A stretch of 64,000 bases of DNA from Mucilaginibacter sp. UR6-11 (GTDB lineage Bacteria > Bacteroidota > Bacteroidia > Sphingobacteriales > Sphingobacteriaceae). Under the pieces are notes generated by a model. That model was not told where the DNA came from, did not search any database, and saw only the letters and a list, made by a program, of their open reading frames with translations. The stretch spans positions 62,001-126,000 of the forward strand of contig NZ_JAJIWO010000009.1 in NCBI RefSeq assembly GCF_020880695.1. Reading direction: 5' to 3'. The translations under genes and the position numbers were made by a program. Below, one piece after another: positions 34,680 to 44,507 of the stretch. Each line of letters opens with the position of its first letter. Within the stretch, counting starts at the first letter, position 1.

Positions 34680-35924
34680 ATGAATAAAAAAGTTCTGTGG
34701 TCAACGGGCGTTTTCGCGGTATTGATTGGATTAACCGGCTTTATCGCCAATAAAAACTTTACAGTTTATAAAGCAGATTTAAAATTGCCAGAAGGCTTTT
34801 CGGCAACCCTGATAGCTGATTCGCTGGGCCCTTTAAGGCACCTGGCAGTTACTAATCAGGGGGACGTTTATGTAAAGTTAAACTCGGTAAGAAGAGGCGG
34901 CAAAGGTATCTTTTTTCTGAGCGATACCAATCATGATGGCAGGCTCGATAAGAAATTGATGTTTGCGGATTATCCGGGCACAGGCATTAAAATTAAAGAT
35001 CATTACCTGTATGCAACCTCAAACACCGGTGTATTCAGATATAAATTGAATGATAAAGACCAGGTGATTACACCTAATCAACCTGAGACAATTGTTCATG
35101 GTTTGCTGGACAGGCAACATGATAATTCAAAATCCATAGCTCTTGACGATCAGAATAATCTTTACGTAACTATCGGCTCATGGTCTGATGCCTGCCGTCA
35201 AGCTGGTTCGGGCGTTGGTATACAGGGCTGCCCTATTTTAGATTCGGCAGCCGGTGTATGGAAATTTAAAGCCAATAAACTCAATCAAACTTATAGCGAT
35301 GGCATCCGGTATGCTACCGGCATAAAAAACGCAGTGGGTATTGATTATAACCCGGCTTCTAAAACGGTATTTGCCACCCAGCACGGACGTAGTTTTGATA
35401 ATAAGTCTCCTGATTTTTTTACAGCTAAAAAAAGTACCGAATTACCTGCCGAAACCATTTATGAGCTTAAACAAGGCCTGGATGCCGGGTGGCCGTTTGC
35501 TTATTATGATCAACAGCAAAAAAGGAAAATGTTATCGCCCGAGTACGGTGGTGACGGCAAAATGCCCGCCGATAATAAATATGCCGAACCGGCAATAGCT
35601 TTCCCGGGTCACCTGGCGCCAAACGATTTATTATTTTACATAGGCAATATGTTTCCTAAGCGTTATAAAAACGGTGCGTTCGTTGTGTTTCACGGCAGAT
35701 CAGCTTCGCCGGTTCAAGGTTATATAGTGGCTTTTGTGCCATTTGTCAATGGGAAGCTATCAGGCAACTGGGAGGTTTTTGCAAGTAACTTTACCGGCTC
35801 GGATCTGGAACATCCAACCGGTCCTATCAAATACCGGCCAATGGGTTTGGCGCAGGGGCCTGACGGCGCGCTGTACGTGGCGGATGATATAAAAGGCGCT
35901 ATTTTTAAAATAGTTTATAAATAA
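34680..35924 (+). CDS. PQQ-type sugar (sorbosone/glucose) dehydrogenase-like protein
   Basis: A 414-residue exported beta-propeller with an N-terminal signal anchor (about 7-24). The family pattern is seen in LKLPEGFSATLIADSLGPLRHLAV, FLSDTNHDGRLDK, the NKSIALDDQNNLYVTIGSWSD-like stretch, TGIKNAVGIDYNP and GPIKYRPMGLAQGPDGALYVADD. These mark the L-sorbosone/soluble glucose dehydrogenase family. Such proteins oxidise sugars in the periplasm, though many Bacteroidota members are uncharacterised. It lies 92 bp downstream of the GH51 gene on the same strand, so it may oxidise released arabinose or a related sugar. Confidence 0.8.
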   Translation: MNKKVLWSTGVFAVLIGLTGFIANKNFTVYKADLKLPEGFSATLIADSLGPLRHLAVTNQGDVYVKLNSVRRGGKGIFFLSDTNHDGRLDKKLMFADYPGTGIKIKDHYLYATSNTGVFRYKLNDKDQVITPNQPETIVHGLLDRQHDNSKSIALDDQNNLYVTIGSWSDACRQAGSGVGIQGCPILDSAAGVWKFKANKLNQTYSDGIRYATGIKNAVGIDYNPASKTVFATQHGRSFDNKSPDFFTAKKSTELPAETIYELKQGLDAGWPFAYYDQQQKRKMLSPEYGGDGKMPADNKYAEPAIAFPGHLAPNDLLFYIGNMFPKRYKNGAFVVFHGRSASPVQGYIVAFVPFVNGKLSGNWEVFASNFTGSDLEHPTGPIKYRPMGLAQGPDGALYVADDIKGAIFKIVYK

Positions 35925-35973
35925 CTGGTTATTATCCATACTAAAAATTAAACTTTTATTTTACTACTTTGGT

Positions 35974-36004
35974 GGTCCGGATTTAAATCCGGACCTTTTG
36001 TTTT
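35974..36004 (+). terminator. Rho-independent terminator
   Basis: A perfect 22-bp palindrome (GGTCCGGATTT AAATCCGGACC, 35974-35995) is followed by TTTTGTTTT. It lies after the sugar dehydrogenase gene and before the SDR gene. Confidence 0.85.
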
Positions 36005-36027
36005 AGAAGGTTAAATAAACCTACAGC

Positions 36028-36798
36028 ATGGATTTTAAGGATAAAGTAGCCATTGTTACCGGTGCAGGCCAGGGTATTGGATTTGAAATTTGCAGACTAT
36101 TGGTTGCAAACGGAGCAATCGTACTATTAAATGACCTGGATGCTGAATTAGCACAAACCGCCGCTTTTAAAATAAATTTGAACGCTGCAGGCAGATGCAT
36201 CGTCTTTGCGGGCGATTCAAGCTCATTGGACTTTATTCATAAAATGGTTGATAGCGCTGTTGAGCGATTCGGGCATTTAGATGTTGTTATTGCTAACGCT
36301 GGAATTACACTATATGGTGATTTTGCCACTTATTCGCAGGAGGCTTTTTTTAAAGTATTGCAGGTTAATTTAGGCGGATCATTTTTTCTGGCACAGGCGG
36401 CATCAAACAAAATGAAGTTACAGCCTGCCGGCGGAGCTATCCTTTTCACCTCATCGGTGGTAGGGCACCAGGCCCTGAAAAGTTTGGCGGCCTATGCCAT
36501 GACCAAGGCTGCGCTAGAGATGCTGGCTAAAAATCTGGTGATTGAACTATCACCATACAAAATAACTGTAAATACAGTCGCTCCGGGCGCCACGTTAACC
36601 GAGCGGACGATGCTGGAGGAGGATTATGAACGCGTATGGTCCGAAATAACGCCTATGGGCCGCCCGGCCTACGTAAGTGACATTGCCAATACGGCCTTGT
36701 TCCTGGTGTCAGATGAAGCCAGGCATATCACCGGGCAGAGTTTGGTGGTTGACGGCGGATGGACATCAGTAAGTATTTTACCTACGGGGATAAAATGA
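36028..36798 (+). CDS. SDR family oxidoreductase
   Basis: A 256-residue classical SDR. Motifs are TGAGQGIG (residues 11-18), NAGIT near residue 90, the catalytic Ser in LFTSSVVG, YAMTK (YxxxK) near 158, and PGATLTERTM. The C-terminal GQSLVVDGGWTS is canonical. Members are NAD(P)-dependent sugar or alcohol dehydrogenases. It may act on sugar alcohols or aldonates made by the upstream GH51 and dehydrogenase products, but a strong terminator separates it from them. Confidence 0.92.
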   Translation: MDFKDKVAIVTGAGQGIGFEICRLLVANGAIVLLNDLDAELAQTAAFKINLNAAGRCIVFAGDSSSLDFIHKMVDSAVERFGHLDVVIANAGITLYGDFATYSQEAFFKVLQVNLGGSFFLAQAASNKMKLQPAGGAILFTSSVVGHQALKSLAAYAMTKAALEMLAKNLVIELSPYKITVNTVAPGATLTERTMLEEDYERVWSEITPMGRPAYVSDIANTALFLVSDEARHITGQSLVVDGGWTSVSILPTGIK

Positions 36799-36891
36799 GA
36801 ATTACAGGCAAATCGAACGATAGATTTAATGGAATTACGCAGGTGAAACTTGCGCCAAACGATCAAAGCAACCTTTTTGACCGACGTTACG

Positions 36892-36899
36892 TAACTTTG
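36892..36899 (+). promoter_or_regulatory. -7 element upstream of small lipoprotein gene
   Basis: TAACTTTG matches the Bacteroidota -7 consensus TAnnTTTG exactly and ends 17 bp before the ATG at 36917. No convincing -33 box was seen. Confidence 0.4.
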
Positions 36900-36916
36900 C
36901 TTTAAACGTTATTTGC

Positions 36917-37315
36917 ATGAAAACAAATTTATTATCCCTATCATCAATCCTTGTAATTGTGATGATGCTGGCTTCCTGTAAAAGAGAACAGGTGCCTGCT
37001 ATACCTTATGTCAGAACCATAAAATTTATCTTGCACACCGAGAAAGATTTTTCAAACGTCAATGATAACATCACGTTTTCTCTATATATCAGGAATAGTA
37101 GTAAAGTGCTTTTAGACTCGGCGATTGCTCCTATGAAAATTAAAGATATACCCAATGCCACTAAACAGTTGGTATTTGAGAAGAAAGTATATAACGATAA
37201 TTCAAAACTTGCCGCGGGATTTAGGTATACGATTGAAAACGTAGGTAGCTCATGGCATATAGATACATTAATGGCCGGTGAGCAATTTAAAACGATAGAC
37301 TATTCGTTTCAATAA
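36917..37315 (+). CDS. Small lipoprotein, unknown function
   Basis: A 132-residue protein with a lipoprotein signal: hydrophobic stretch then MLASC lipobox near residue 21. The mature part is beta-rich (TIKFILHTEKDFSNVNDNITFSLYIRN ... SKVLLDSAIAPMKIKDIP) and resembles single-domain periplasmic or surface lipoproteins. I do not recognise the family. Neighbours (SDR upstream, DUF1080 convergent) do not indicate a role. Confidence 0.75.
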   Translation: MKTNLLSLSSILVIVMMLASCKREQVPAIPYVRTIKFILHTEKDFSNVNDNITFSLYIRNSSKVLLDSAIAPMKIKDIPNATKQLVFEKKVYNDNSKLAAGFRYTIENVGSSWHIDTLMAGEQFKTIDYSFQ

Positions 37316-37355
37316 TTGAGCCAAATGCTGGTAACCCGGTTGAACTATATGATAG

Positions 37356-38204
37356 TCATAATAACTCTGCTGGTAATTTATTAATACCCTGAATTTTTAC
37401 GTGTCGGTATAATATTTCGGCTCCTTCTGATTGTAGTTGTATTTTGCCTTTGGTAAGGGCTGATAGATTATGTCCTTTATCGCTTTGCTTTAAATGATAT
37501 AACACCATCATCACTTTGCCGTTTATCATGTGGATACTGGTATCACCATGGCAATATAGATCGAGTGTATTCCACTCTCCCGTTGGGTTCTCCGCGTCGG
37601 CGCCGCGTTTCATGCAATGCCGGCCTTGCGGGCTTTCTTCGGCGAAGGTGTACATGGTGCCTGACGGATTGTACTCAAAATTACCATCGGTTTTTTTGTA
37701 AGCCGGGATATCTGCCATTCCACCCGCAACGCCCCAGTACTCTCCGCTGTTAGTCTGTTCTATTTGAAACTCATGCGACCGCATCCAGGCGCCGTAATCA
37801 GCGCCGTACTGGCCTGTCGAATGGTAAAGCAAGCCGCTGTCTTTATTTCTTCCCCTTTTTTGCCCCCAGGTGAGTGTACCCCATTTGTACTGAAGTTGCA
37901 AATGGTAGTTCTCAAATTCTTTGTTAGTTGCTATGGCACCCCAGTTTTCGCCTGATACCCGGATAACATTTTCACCGTCTACCTTTACAATGCTAAAAAC
38001 ATGCCGAGGATCATTATTAAGGCCAATAGGTATATTATTAATAGGGTTACCCTTGTCGTCCTGGTCCGGGCCAATATAGCTATCCCAGCCGCTTAGGTCT
38101 TTACCATTGAATAGTGACTGCCACTGCGTTTTTTGTTTAAACGGAACGAAACCTAAAATCAGCATAAAAGAAATAGCAGAAAATAGAAATTTTATAAATC
38201 TCAT
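37356..38204 (-). CDS. DUF1080 / 3-keto-disaccharide hydrolase family protein
   Basis: A 282-residue protein with an N-terminal hydrophobic export signal. The family signature is WQSLFNGKDLSGWDSYIG at the start of the domain, then NYHLQLQYKWG and DSGLLYHSTGQYGADYGAWMRSHEFQI in the middle, and LTKGKIQLQSEGAEILYRHVKIQ at the end. This jelly-roll domain has been linked to hydrolysis of 3-keto-glycosides in Bacteroidota. With the sugar epimerase and PVC-type cytochrome dehydrogenase at 53-57 kb it suggests a 3-keto-sugar route, though those genes are 15 kb away. Confidence 0.9.
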   Translation of the reverse strand: MRFIKFLFSAISFMLILGFVPFKQKTQWQSLFNGKDLSGWDSYIGPDQDDKGNPINNIPIGLNNDPRHVFSIVKVDGENVIRVSGENWGAIATNKEFENYHLQLQYKWGTLTWGQKRGRNKDSGLLYHSTGQYGADYGAWMRSHEFQIEQTNSGEYWGVAGGMADIPAYKKTDGNFEYNPSGTMYTFAEESPQGRHCMKRGADAENPTGEWNTLDLYCHGDTSIHMINGKVMMVLYHLKQSDKGHNLSALTKGKIQLQSEGAEILYRHVKIQGINKLPAELL

Positions 38205-38318
38205 CGCATTCAGGGTTAATAATCGGTTTATAATACTAACCTACAAATTATCCCGAAAAACAACATAATAATGGAGTCAGGTTCTTATACATTAATATGT
38301 CATTTTTGAAATGAATAG

Positions 38319-38349
38319 TTTGACACCAAATTAAAGTATAATACATTTA
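38319..38349 (+). promoter_or_regulatory. Bacteroidota-type promoter for the OYE gene
   Basis: TTTG at 38319-38322, exactly 19 bases, then TACATTTA at 38342-38349 (consensus TAnnTTTG, last base differs). It lies 29 bp upstream of the ATG at 38379. Confidence 0.6.
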
Positions 38350-38378
38350 GGTGTTTAAACATATTCACAAACATTAAA

Positions 38379-39464
38379 ATGGAAAACAACAAATTATTTG
38401 AGCCCGCGCAAGTTGGCGCTATAACATTAAAAAACCGAATCGTAATGTCGCCAATGACACGCTGCCGTGCCATTGGAAATGTGCCTAACGATTTGATGGC
38501 AAAATATTACGGACAGCGCGCAAACGCCGGCCTCATTATTACCGAAGGCACTTCTCCGTCGCCAAACGGATTGGGTTATGCCCGTATACCTGGTATTTAC
38601 AGTGATGAACAAATTGTAGGCTGGAAAAAGGTAACCAGCGCGGTTCATGAAAAGGGGGGTAAGATAGTTATACAACTAATGCATACCGGCCGTATAAGTC
38701 ATCCTGCAAATATGCCTGAAGGCGCTGTAATACTTGCGCCATCGGCAGTTAAGCCGGCAGGCCAGATGTGGACCGACACTTTGCAAATGCAGGATTTCCC
38801 GATGCCTAAAGCGATGACTGCTGACGAACTTAACGCTACAAAAGCTGAGTTTGTAGCGGCTGCTAAAAATGCCATCATCGCCGGTTTTGACGGGGTAGAG
38901 TTACACGGGGCTAACGGTTATTTATTAGAACAATTCCTGTCGCCAATTAGCAATGTGCGTACTGATGAGTATGGCGGAAGCGTTGAAAACCGCGCACGTT
39001 TTGTATTAGAAGTAGTAAGCGGAGTTGCGGCAGCCATTGGTAAAGACCGTACTGGTATCCGCTTATCGCCCTATGGCGTAGCTAGTGATATGCCACACTA
39101 TCCGGAAATTGATGCAACTTACAGTTATTTAGCTGAGCAGCTTAACCAGTTAGGTATTGCTTTTATACACATTGTTGATCACTCTGCGATGGGTGCGCCG
39201 GCTGTGCCTTTACAAATCAAGCAAACTATCCGGAATAAATTTAAAAATATAATTATCCTGGCTGGCGGTCACAGCAGCGAGTCAGCGCAGGCCGAGCTGG
39301 AAAGCGGTTTGGGGGATCTGGCGGCATTTGGCCGGCCATTTATTAACAACCCTGATTTGGTAGAGCGTTTTGCTAAAAATGTTGATTTATCTACCGATCT
39401 GGATATGACTACGTTTTATACTGCTGACGAAAAAGGATATACCGATTATCCTTTTTATCAATAA
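38379..39464 (+). CDS. Old yellow enzyme family alkene reductase
   Basis: A 361-residue FMN-dependent ene-reductase of the NemA/OYE type. It uses NAD(P)H to reduce activated C=C bonds and nitro groups in the cytosol. Landmarks are LFEPAQVGAITLKNRIVMSPMTRCRA (FMN strand), VIQLMHTGRISHPANMPEGA, FDGVELHGANGYLLEQFLSPISNVRTDEYGGS (active-site His-x2-Asn) and DLAAFGRPFINNPDLVERF. Length matches. It has its own promoter and terminator, so it appears to be a single-gene unit, possibly stress-induced. Confidence 0.95.
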   Translation: MENNKLFEPAQVGAITLKNRIVMSPMTRCRAIGNVPNDLMAKYYGQRANAGLIITEGTSPSPNGLGYARIPGIYSDEQIVGWKKVTSAVHEKGGKIVIQLMHTGRISHPANMPEGAVILAPSAVKPAGQMWTDTLQMQDFPMPKAMTADELNATKAEFVAAAKNAIIAGFDGVELHGANGYLLEQFLSPISNVRTDEYGGSVENRARFVLEVVSGVAAAIGKDRTGIRLSPYGVASDMPHYPEIDATYSYLAEQLNQLGIAFIHIVDHSAMGAPAVPLQIKQTIRNKFKNIIILAGGHSSESAQAELESGLGDLAAFGRPFINNPDLVERFAKNVDLSTDLDMTTFYTADEKGYTDYPFYQ

Positions 39465-39481
39465 GTTAGATAATGCTTTGT

Positions 39482-39512
39482 AAAGGCCTCAAGTTGGAAA
39501 TTTGAGGCCTTT
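39482..39512. terminator. Rho-independent terminator
   Basis: An 11-bp stem (AAAGGCCTCAA / TTGAGGCCTTT) with a 9-nt loop sits between the convergent OYE and barrel genes. It is followed on the plus strand by TGCTTTT. Confidence 0.85.
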
Positions 39513-39539
39513 GCTTTTCAACCCAGTTATATCGATCTG

Positions 39540-42116
39540 TTAAAACCTAAATCCGGCCGCTAAATAAAGCAACGTTCCGTCGGGCGCCGGCGCATGGCCC
39601 AAAACTGCCGACAGGATGAATTTGCTGTAAGGCGTAATAAATAAGCCGCCGCCATAAGTGTCATGTATGGTGGTAGACGTCTCGCCCGGCAGCCAAACCC
39701 GTCCCGCATCGTTGAAGGCTATTAAACCCAGCGTACCGGGGAAGAAATAAGTGTTGAATTTAAATAGCTTTAACCGCAGTTCAAGGTCGTTAAACACCAT
39801 CTGTTTACCAATAAACCTGCTGGTATGAAACCCCTGTAAACTAAACGGGCCGCCCAGGTTCATCATCTGAAAAAACTCGCCATTGCCGGTAAATACCCCG
39901 CCACCAATTTTATCGGCAATTACAAAAGTAGAGTCCTGCCCCGGATTTAAATAAAAGCTAAAGGTTGAAAATAGCTGCCCGTTAGTATGGCCTGATAAAT
40001 TAAGGCCTGACAAGCCAATAAACCTGGTGCTGAAGAAAACACCTTTAGTAGGATAGGTTGCGCTGTTACGCGTATCGTACTCGGCGCCGATAACAACGCC
40101 CCCGTAGATTTTTGTCGCAAATAAATTCTCAGCAGGATGTGCAAGGTTATACTCGTTAAAAAACAGATTGGTATTATTAGCGGCCTTGCTTGAATAATAT
40201 TCGCCCACCAGGCCTTCACTGATGCGCCAGTTTTCCAATTGCTGATAAAGCCTTACGTCGGCTATAGTATAGTCGTATCTGTTACGGTAGTGGTTAAATA
40301 CATTGGTACCCTCATTAGGGAAAACGGTATTGTTACCATAGCCAAAAAAGCTATTTACATTATGTGGGCCGCGTGAAATGATATTTACCAATAGCCCGTT
40401 TTTGCCGATAACATTTTTAAAATCGCCCAGGTAAGTAAATATGAAAGAACCTTTGGACAAAGTATAGCCGGCGGAGAAATCCTGTTTATAAACATAGGGA
40501 TCATCACGAAAGCCATGTTTTTCAATAACATAGCCAACTTGCAATCTGACGCCATCCTCCGTATTATAACCCAGCCCAAACTTTGGCGATGAGCGGTCAT
40601 ACTTGAAATTTTCTTTATCGAATTTATTTACGTCAGTATCTTTAGATGTTTCTATCCGGGCATATTTAGCAGCGGGCAGCGTGTTTGGCTCATCCGACCG
40701 ATCATAGATAAATAGTTTATTCCTGTTGGAAATAGCGCTGTTTACGGTAAAGCTGTCTTCATCATCACCGCCAATTAATCTTACTTTTATTGGCGATGTC
40801 GCAGTACCACTTACATTAAACATATCTTTTCCGCCCAAGCCATAAAGTCTTATTTCCTTTGTAACCTCAGGGTCAAACGTGCGTTGATAAAAAGCGTCCG
40901 CCTGTGTCCCGTCTTTTTTGATTTTATAGATAGCGACGTTAACAAACCCATTTGGTTGTTTTTCAACAACAAATTCATCGCGTTTATCTGATGCCGGAAT
41001 ATCAATATTCCTGCTCAAAAAGCGATAATAATCCAGCGCACTCTCTTTGATATTATTGCGTCTGGCTATTAAAGTGCCGGTGGTTTTTTTACCGGTGATA
41101 GCATAGATGCCTGCAGGCATTAATTTTACGGCGCCGGCAAGTAACTGATCTGTCAGCTTATTTTGCACGTAAGCGATCTGCTCCAGCCAGTCGGACTGAC
41201 TTAACTGGTTAAGGAAATACAGGTCAAAAAAACGGTTGTTATAATTCCACTTGCCAACACTTTTTATTTTATCATGATAAGGTTGCAACTGTGGGTTTTT
41301 ACTTGAAGCAAGCCAGGGAAAAATGCCCGAGGTGGAGTAAAATACTTTGTCCCGGTCTTGCGGTACCGGTTTGTATAAATTGCCTTTCTCCAGGTCTTCT
41401 TTTTGCCAGCGCCACTGGTCGCCGTGACGGTCCCAATCGCCTATTATCATATCCAGGAGCCGCGCACGCAACAGTAATTTTTGGTCGGCCTTATTATCGT
41501 TATCTTCCTGCAGTTTATCCTGTACTTTTTCTGTTTTTATAACTTTTTTATCAACAGGTTCGGTTTCTTCAAACAGGTAAACCTGGTTCGCAAAATCCTT
41601 CCTATATTCACCTAGCGCCTCGTCATCACCTACATATACTATTTGCGGGTTGCTATGCGGAATGTCAAGCGCATCAGCCAGTGGCGGAACAATTAATGCC
41701 GCGTATGGATTTGAAGTAGAGACCTCGTCTTGTAAAATATCTTTTTTAACGGTCTGCCTTTCGTCTTTTGGCAAAGCACGCTCTGGGTACTTTTGTACTG
41801 ACCGCAATGCATATTTATTGCCCGCGGCGTCCTGCAAATGCAAGGAACGTGTTTGATTGCCGCCGCCTAGCCCGGTTACGGTTAGGCCACCTTTTTCAGT
41901 CGACAAATGCAGTATTTTAATATTAACCGGCAACGCCCATAACTTGCGATAATTTTCACCAAAAAATAGCCTGCGTTGTGGTGTAACGTGGTTGTATTTT
42001 GCGTGAGGAGCTACTTTTATGCTGTCGGTGCCATTTTGGGCTAATGTGGCGGTTGTTGATAGACAACCCAAAATTAAAAAGAACAGGTGTTTTTTACAAG
42101 TATGGTTATTATACAT
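39540..42116 (-). CDS. Outer-membrane barrel protein with HipA/PI4K/FAM20-like kinase module
   Basis: An 858-residue secreted protein (signal peptide to about residue 27). Residues about 60-400 look like an atypical kinase-like fold: a GLGGGNQTRSL loop near 82-92, LRSVQKYP with candidate Lys109, NPYAALIVPPLADAL as a helix-C-like stretch, catalytic-like GDWDRHGDQWRW (Asp229, Arg230, His231) and metal-site-like PVPQDRDKVF (Asp254, Asp256). The C-terminal 400 residues form a BamA/TamA-type barrel ending in LYLAAGFRF. The kinase resemblance is my inference from motif order. It is the last gene of the five-gene minus-strand run, 58 bp after the GAF-like gene. Its kinase-like part is similar to that of the protein at 44508-48113. 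Confidence 0.65.
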   Translation of the reverse strand: MYNNHTCKKHLFFLILGCLSTTATLAQNGTDSIKVAPHAKYNHVTPQRRLFFGENYRKLWALPVNIKILHLSTEKGGLTVTGLGGGNQTRSLHLQDAAGNKYALRSVQKYPERALPKDERQTVKKDILQDEVSTSNPYAALIVPPLADALDIPHSNPQIVYVGDDEALGEYRKDFANQVYLFEETEPVDKKVIKTEKVQDKLQEDNDNKADQKLLLRARLLDMIIGDWDRHGDQWRWQKEDLEKGNLYKPVPQDRDKVFYSTSGIFPWLASSKNPQLQPYHDKIKSVGKWNYNNRFFDLYFLNQLSQSDWLEQIAYVQNKLTDQLLAGAVKLMPAGIYAITGKKTTGTLIARRNNIKESALDYYRFLSRNIDIPASDKRDEFVVEKQPNGFVNVAIYKIKKDGTQADAFYQRTFDPEVTKEIRLYGLGGKDMFNVSGTATSPIKVRLIGGDDEDSFTVNSAISNRNKLFIYDRSDEPNTLPAAKYARIETSKDTDVNKFDKENFKYDRSSPKFGLGYNTEDGVRLQVGYVIEKHGFRDDPYVYKQDFSAGYTLSKGSFIFTYLGDFKNVIGKNGLLVNIISRGPHNVNSFFGYGNNTVFPNEGTNVFNHYRNRYDYTIADVRLYQQLENWRISEGLVGEYYSSKAANNTNLFFNEYNLAHPAENLFATKIYGGVVIGAEYDTRNSATYPTKGVFFSTRFIGLSGLNLSGHTNGQLFSTFSFYLNPGQDSTFVIADKIGGGVFTGNGEFFQMMNLGGPFSLQGFHTSRFIGKQMVFNDLELRLKLFKFNTYFFPGTLGLIAFNDAGRVWLPGETSTTIHDTYGGGLFITPYSKFILSAVLGHAPAPDGTLLYLAAGFRF

Positions 42117-42174
42117 AGGGTTATGTTAAATGCTCAAGCATAACACCCAAAAGTAAAATTTGTTAGCAGATCGG

Positions 42175-44505
42175 CTATTTGTAATTAATACTAACCCTTA
42201 ATGCCTTTAAACCGGTAACGCCCTGCAGGTTTTCAAGCTCAATAAATTGCATGTCTTTTTTTAGGACCTTATCTTTTTGAAATTGCTTAATGAGCGTTAT
42301 ATATTCTTCGGCTTCGGCATCATTAAAATACACCAGTGCAATTTTATCGGGTTGGGTGAGCCGTTCCTTGGTGTCCTTTATGCGTACTTTATCAATGCGC
42401 TTTTTTATTACTTCGTACCTGATATTATAATAACCTTCAACATCAAACCGTCGCTCGTCATTTCTAAAACAAATATCTATGCGGCTCGAATGGACAAATA
42501 TCAACGATGCAGTCTGCAATACTACCGGCATCTTTTTTTGCAGGGAATAAGTGAGGCTGGCAACGTCAATCATCCCCTTTAACTGCCATTGCCTGAAATC
42601 TCTGAGATGTTTGGCGTTGAATGGAACGGCCGGTGCAATATCCTGCCCGGTGTAAATATCATATTCTATACCATCCGACCGGAATTTTTCAAAATAACAA
42701 GGATAGATCTTTTGAATCTTGCCGTGTGCCTGGTCGAAATAATTACTTAGCGTACGGTTAATCAACTTAACAGATAACTCAAGGTCACGCCGTTGTTTAT
42801 AGATTTCGCCATTCTCATCAACTGCTTTCTCATATACACTAACCAATTTTTCTACGGCAGGATATTTATTTTTTAACGTCACTAAATAAGGGGAAACGGT
42901 ATGCCGCAAAAAATCATTGAGCATGGTTTCGTCATTAGCTTTTTCAAATATTTTTATTTTTTTTGTCCAGGCGATGGATTTATTAGACAGGGTAATGCCC
43001 AGCCTTTTATTTGAAACCTGACCTTTAACATCAAGTATCAGTGAGTTTAAAATGTTCAGAAGCGTTTCAGTGTCTTGCTTTAATGCCTGGTTATGATAGA
43101 TGGTAGAGTCCCTGATGTCGATAGCGCCGTACAGTGGATATACGTCGTGAAAAGATACCACCTTCATGTCTGGCTTTTCTTTTTCCTGTTCTTCTAAAAG
43201 ATACTGCCAGGCCGCTTCATTAAACTTCCACTGCACCGATGGCTGCAAGGTGGTGAATTTAGTTTTTATCACTTCCTCAAGCCGCTCATTTAATTGCTCG
43301 GCTGTATTGTGTAATAGTTGGGATATTAATGGGACGGCCCGCTGTATCTGCGATAACAGCTTTTCATAAAACACTACTTTTTGCGCTGAGTATATTTCCA
43401 GTATACCTGCAAGGTGTTTGTTATAAAAAACAGGTAATATAGCATAGGACGTTATACCGGCATTTTTAAGTGTTTTTAAGAAAGGATATTGCGCAATTTT
43501 TTTGGCAGAGAGGGTGTTAAAATATATAGCCTCAGGTTTTTCGACATAGGCGCTTATAAATGTGTTGAAATCATCACTGATATCGTCATGACCCTTAAAG
43601 TTTTTTACCAGCAGGCTATTGCCGCATTCTACGGTGTCAAATATCAACCGGCCATTTATTCTTAAAAAAGGCAACAGGCCAAAATTAATAGCAGCGTTTC
43701 CTGCCAGGGTTTGTAACGCGTTTATAACATCTTTATACAGGTCATTGTGGTCGGCATTTATCAGTGCCAGGCGTATGGTTTCTATGGAATGCTCTGCGGT
43801 CACATCTTCCATAGTGATTATAGAGAACCCTTCCATGGTGAACATGTCCAGCGGAATTATATTTTTAAGCAAAGCCGTGTCAGCACCTTCATATATATAA
43901 GGCTCAATGATCTCGGGACTTATGTCTGGCAATGGTTTATTAGGTATTACATCAATAAACCGGGTATCAGCATGTACGCTATAGTATTTAATCAGCTTTG
44001 TTTTAGCATCAGGCAGGGCATATACCGAATCATTATTTAGCCCGGCGGGGAAATTATATAACCGTTGCAGTATAAGCCGGTAAGCGAAGTCCAGCTGTAA
44101 TTGCTTAAAGTCCTTATCCGTCATACGTTCGGATTTTTTTCTTTTGGCTTGCGCTTTAATCAGGTCAGAAAAAGCATCGGTACTAAAAATGACTTTTGAC
44201 CGAGTTGGAGTGGCTAATGCCCAAAAAAGTGTTTTCTCGTCTTCAATAGTTGGCGAGAGTATGGTATATATAAGTTCTAATATTTCAGTATAGCTCTCTG
44301 CCTTTTGCGGATCAATAATGCCGGTTTGAAGTTCGGGGTATATTTTAAACTTATTTAACACCAACTGAAAGAATTGAGCTTTAATGGTTTTCTCCTGCTC
44401 GGCGCGGCTCTTCAGGTATTTAATAAAAGGTTTAAAAGAAAAATGCTCTTCAACAAAGTTCTTTATTTGTACTTGCCCCCTTATATTAATTACCTTGTTG
44501 CGCAT
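42175..44505 (-). CDS. Large GAF-like soluble protein, unknown function
   Basis: A 776-residue protein without signal peptide or membrane segments, so cytosolic. Residues about 230-400 resemble a GAF domain (FRINGRLIFDTVECG, then ITSYAILPVFYNKHLAGILEIYSAQKVVF, then a helix). The N-terminal 220 residues are helical, and the C-terminal 380 residues form a large unassigned domain with many charged helices. A GAF domain would bind a small ligand such as a nucleotide. It lies 2 bp after the metallophosphatase fusion gene and 58 bp before the kinase-barrel gene, so it is surely co-transcribed with them. It may act as the cytosolic sensor of this cluster. Confidence 0.65.
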   Translation of the reverse strand: MRNKVINIRGQVQIKNFVEEHFSFKPFIKYLKSRAEQEKTIKAQFFQLVLNKFKIYPELQTGIIDPQKAESYTEILELIYTILSPTIEDEKTLFWALATPTRSKVIFSTDAFSDLIKAQAKRKKSERMTDKDFKQLQLDFAYRLILQRLYNFPAGLNNDSVYALPDAKTKLIKYYSVHADTRFIDVIPNKPLPDISPEIIEPYIYEGADTALLKNIIPLDMFTMEGFSIITMEDVTAEHSIETIRLALINADHNDLYKDVINALQTLAGNAAINFGLLPFLRINGRLIFDTVECGNSLLVKNFKGHDDISDDFNTFISAYVEKPEAIYFNTLSAKKIAQYPFLKTLKNAGITSYAILPVFYNKHLAGILEIYSAQKVVFYEKLLSQIQRAVPLISQLLHNTAEQLNERLEEVIKTKFTTLQPSVQWKFNEAAWQYLLEEQEKEKPDMKVVSFHDVYPLYGAIDIRDSTIYHNQALKQDTETLLNILNSLILDVKGQVSNKRLGITLSNKSIAWTKKIKIFEKANDETMLNDFLRHTVSPYLVTLKNKYPAVEKLVSVYEKAVDENGEIYKQRRDLELSVKLINRTLSNYFDQAHGKIQKIYPCYFEKFRSDGIEYDIYTGQDIAPAVPFNAKHLRDFRQWQLKGMIDVASLTYSLQKKMPVVLQTASLIFVHSSRIDICFRNDERRFDVEGYYNIRYEVIKKRIDKVRIKDTKERLTQPDKIALVYFNDAEAEEYITLIKQFQKDKVLKKDMQFIELENLQGVTGLKALRVSINYK

Positions 44506-44507
44506 AG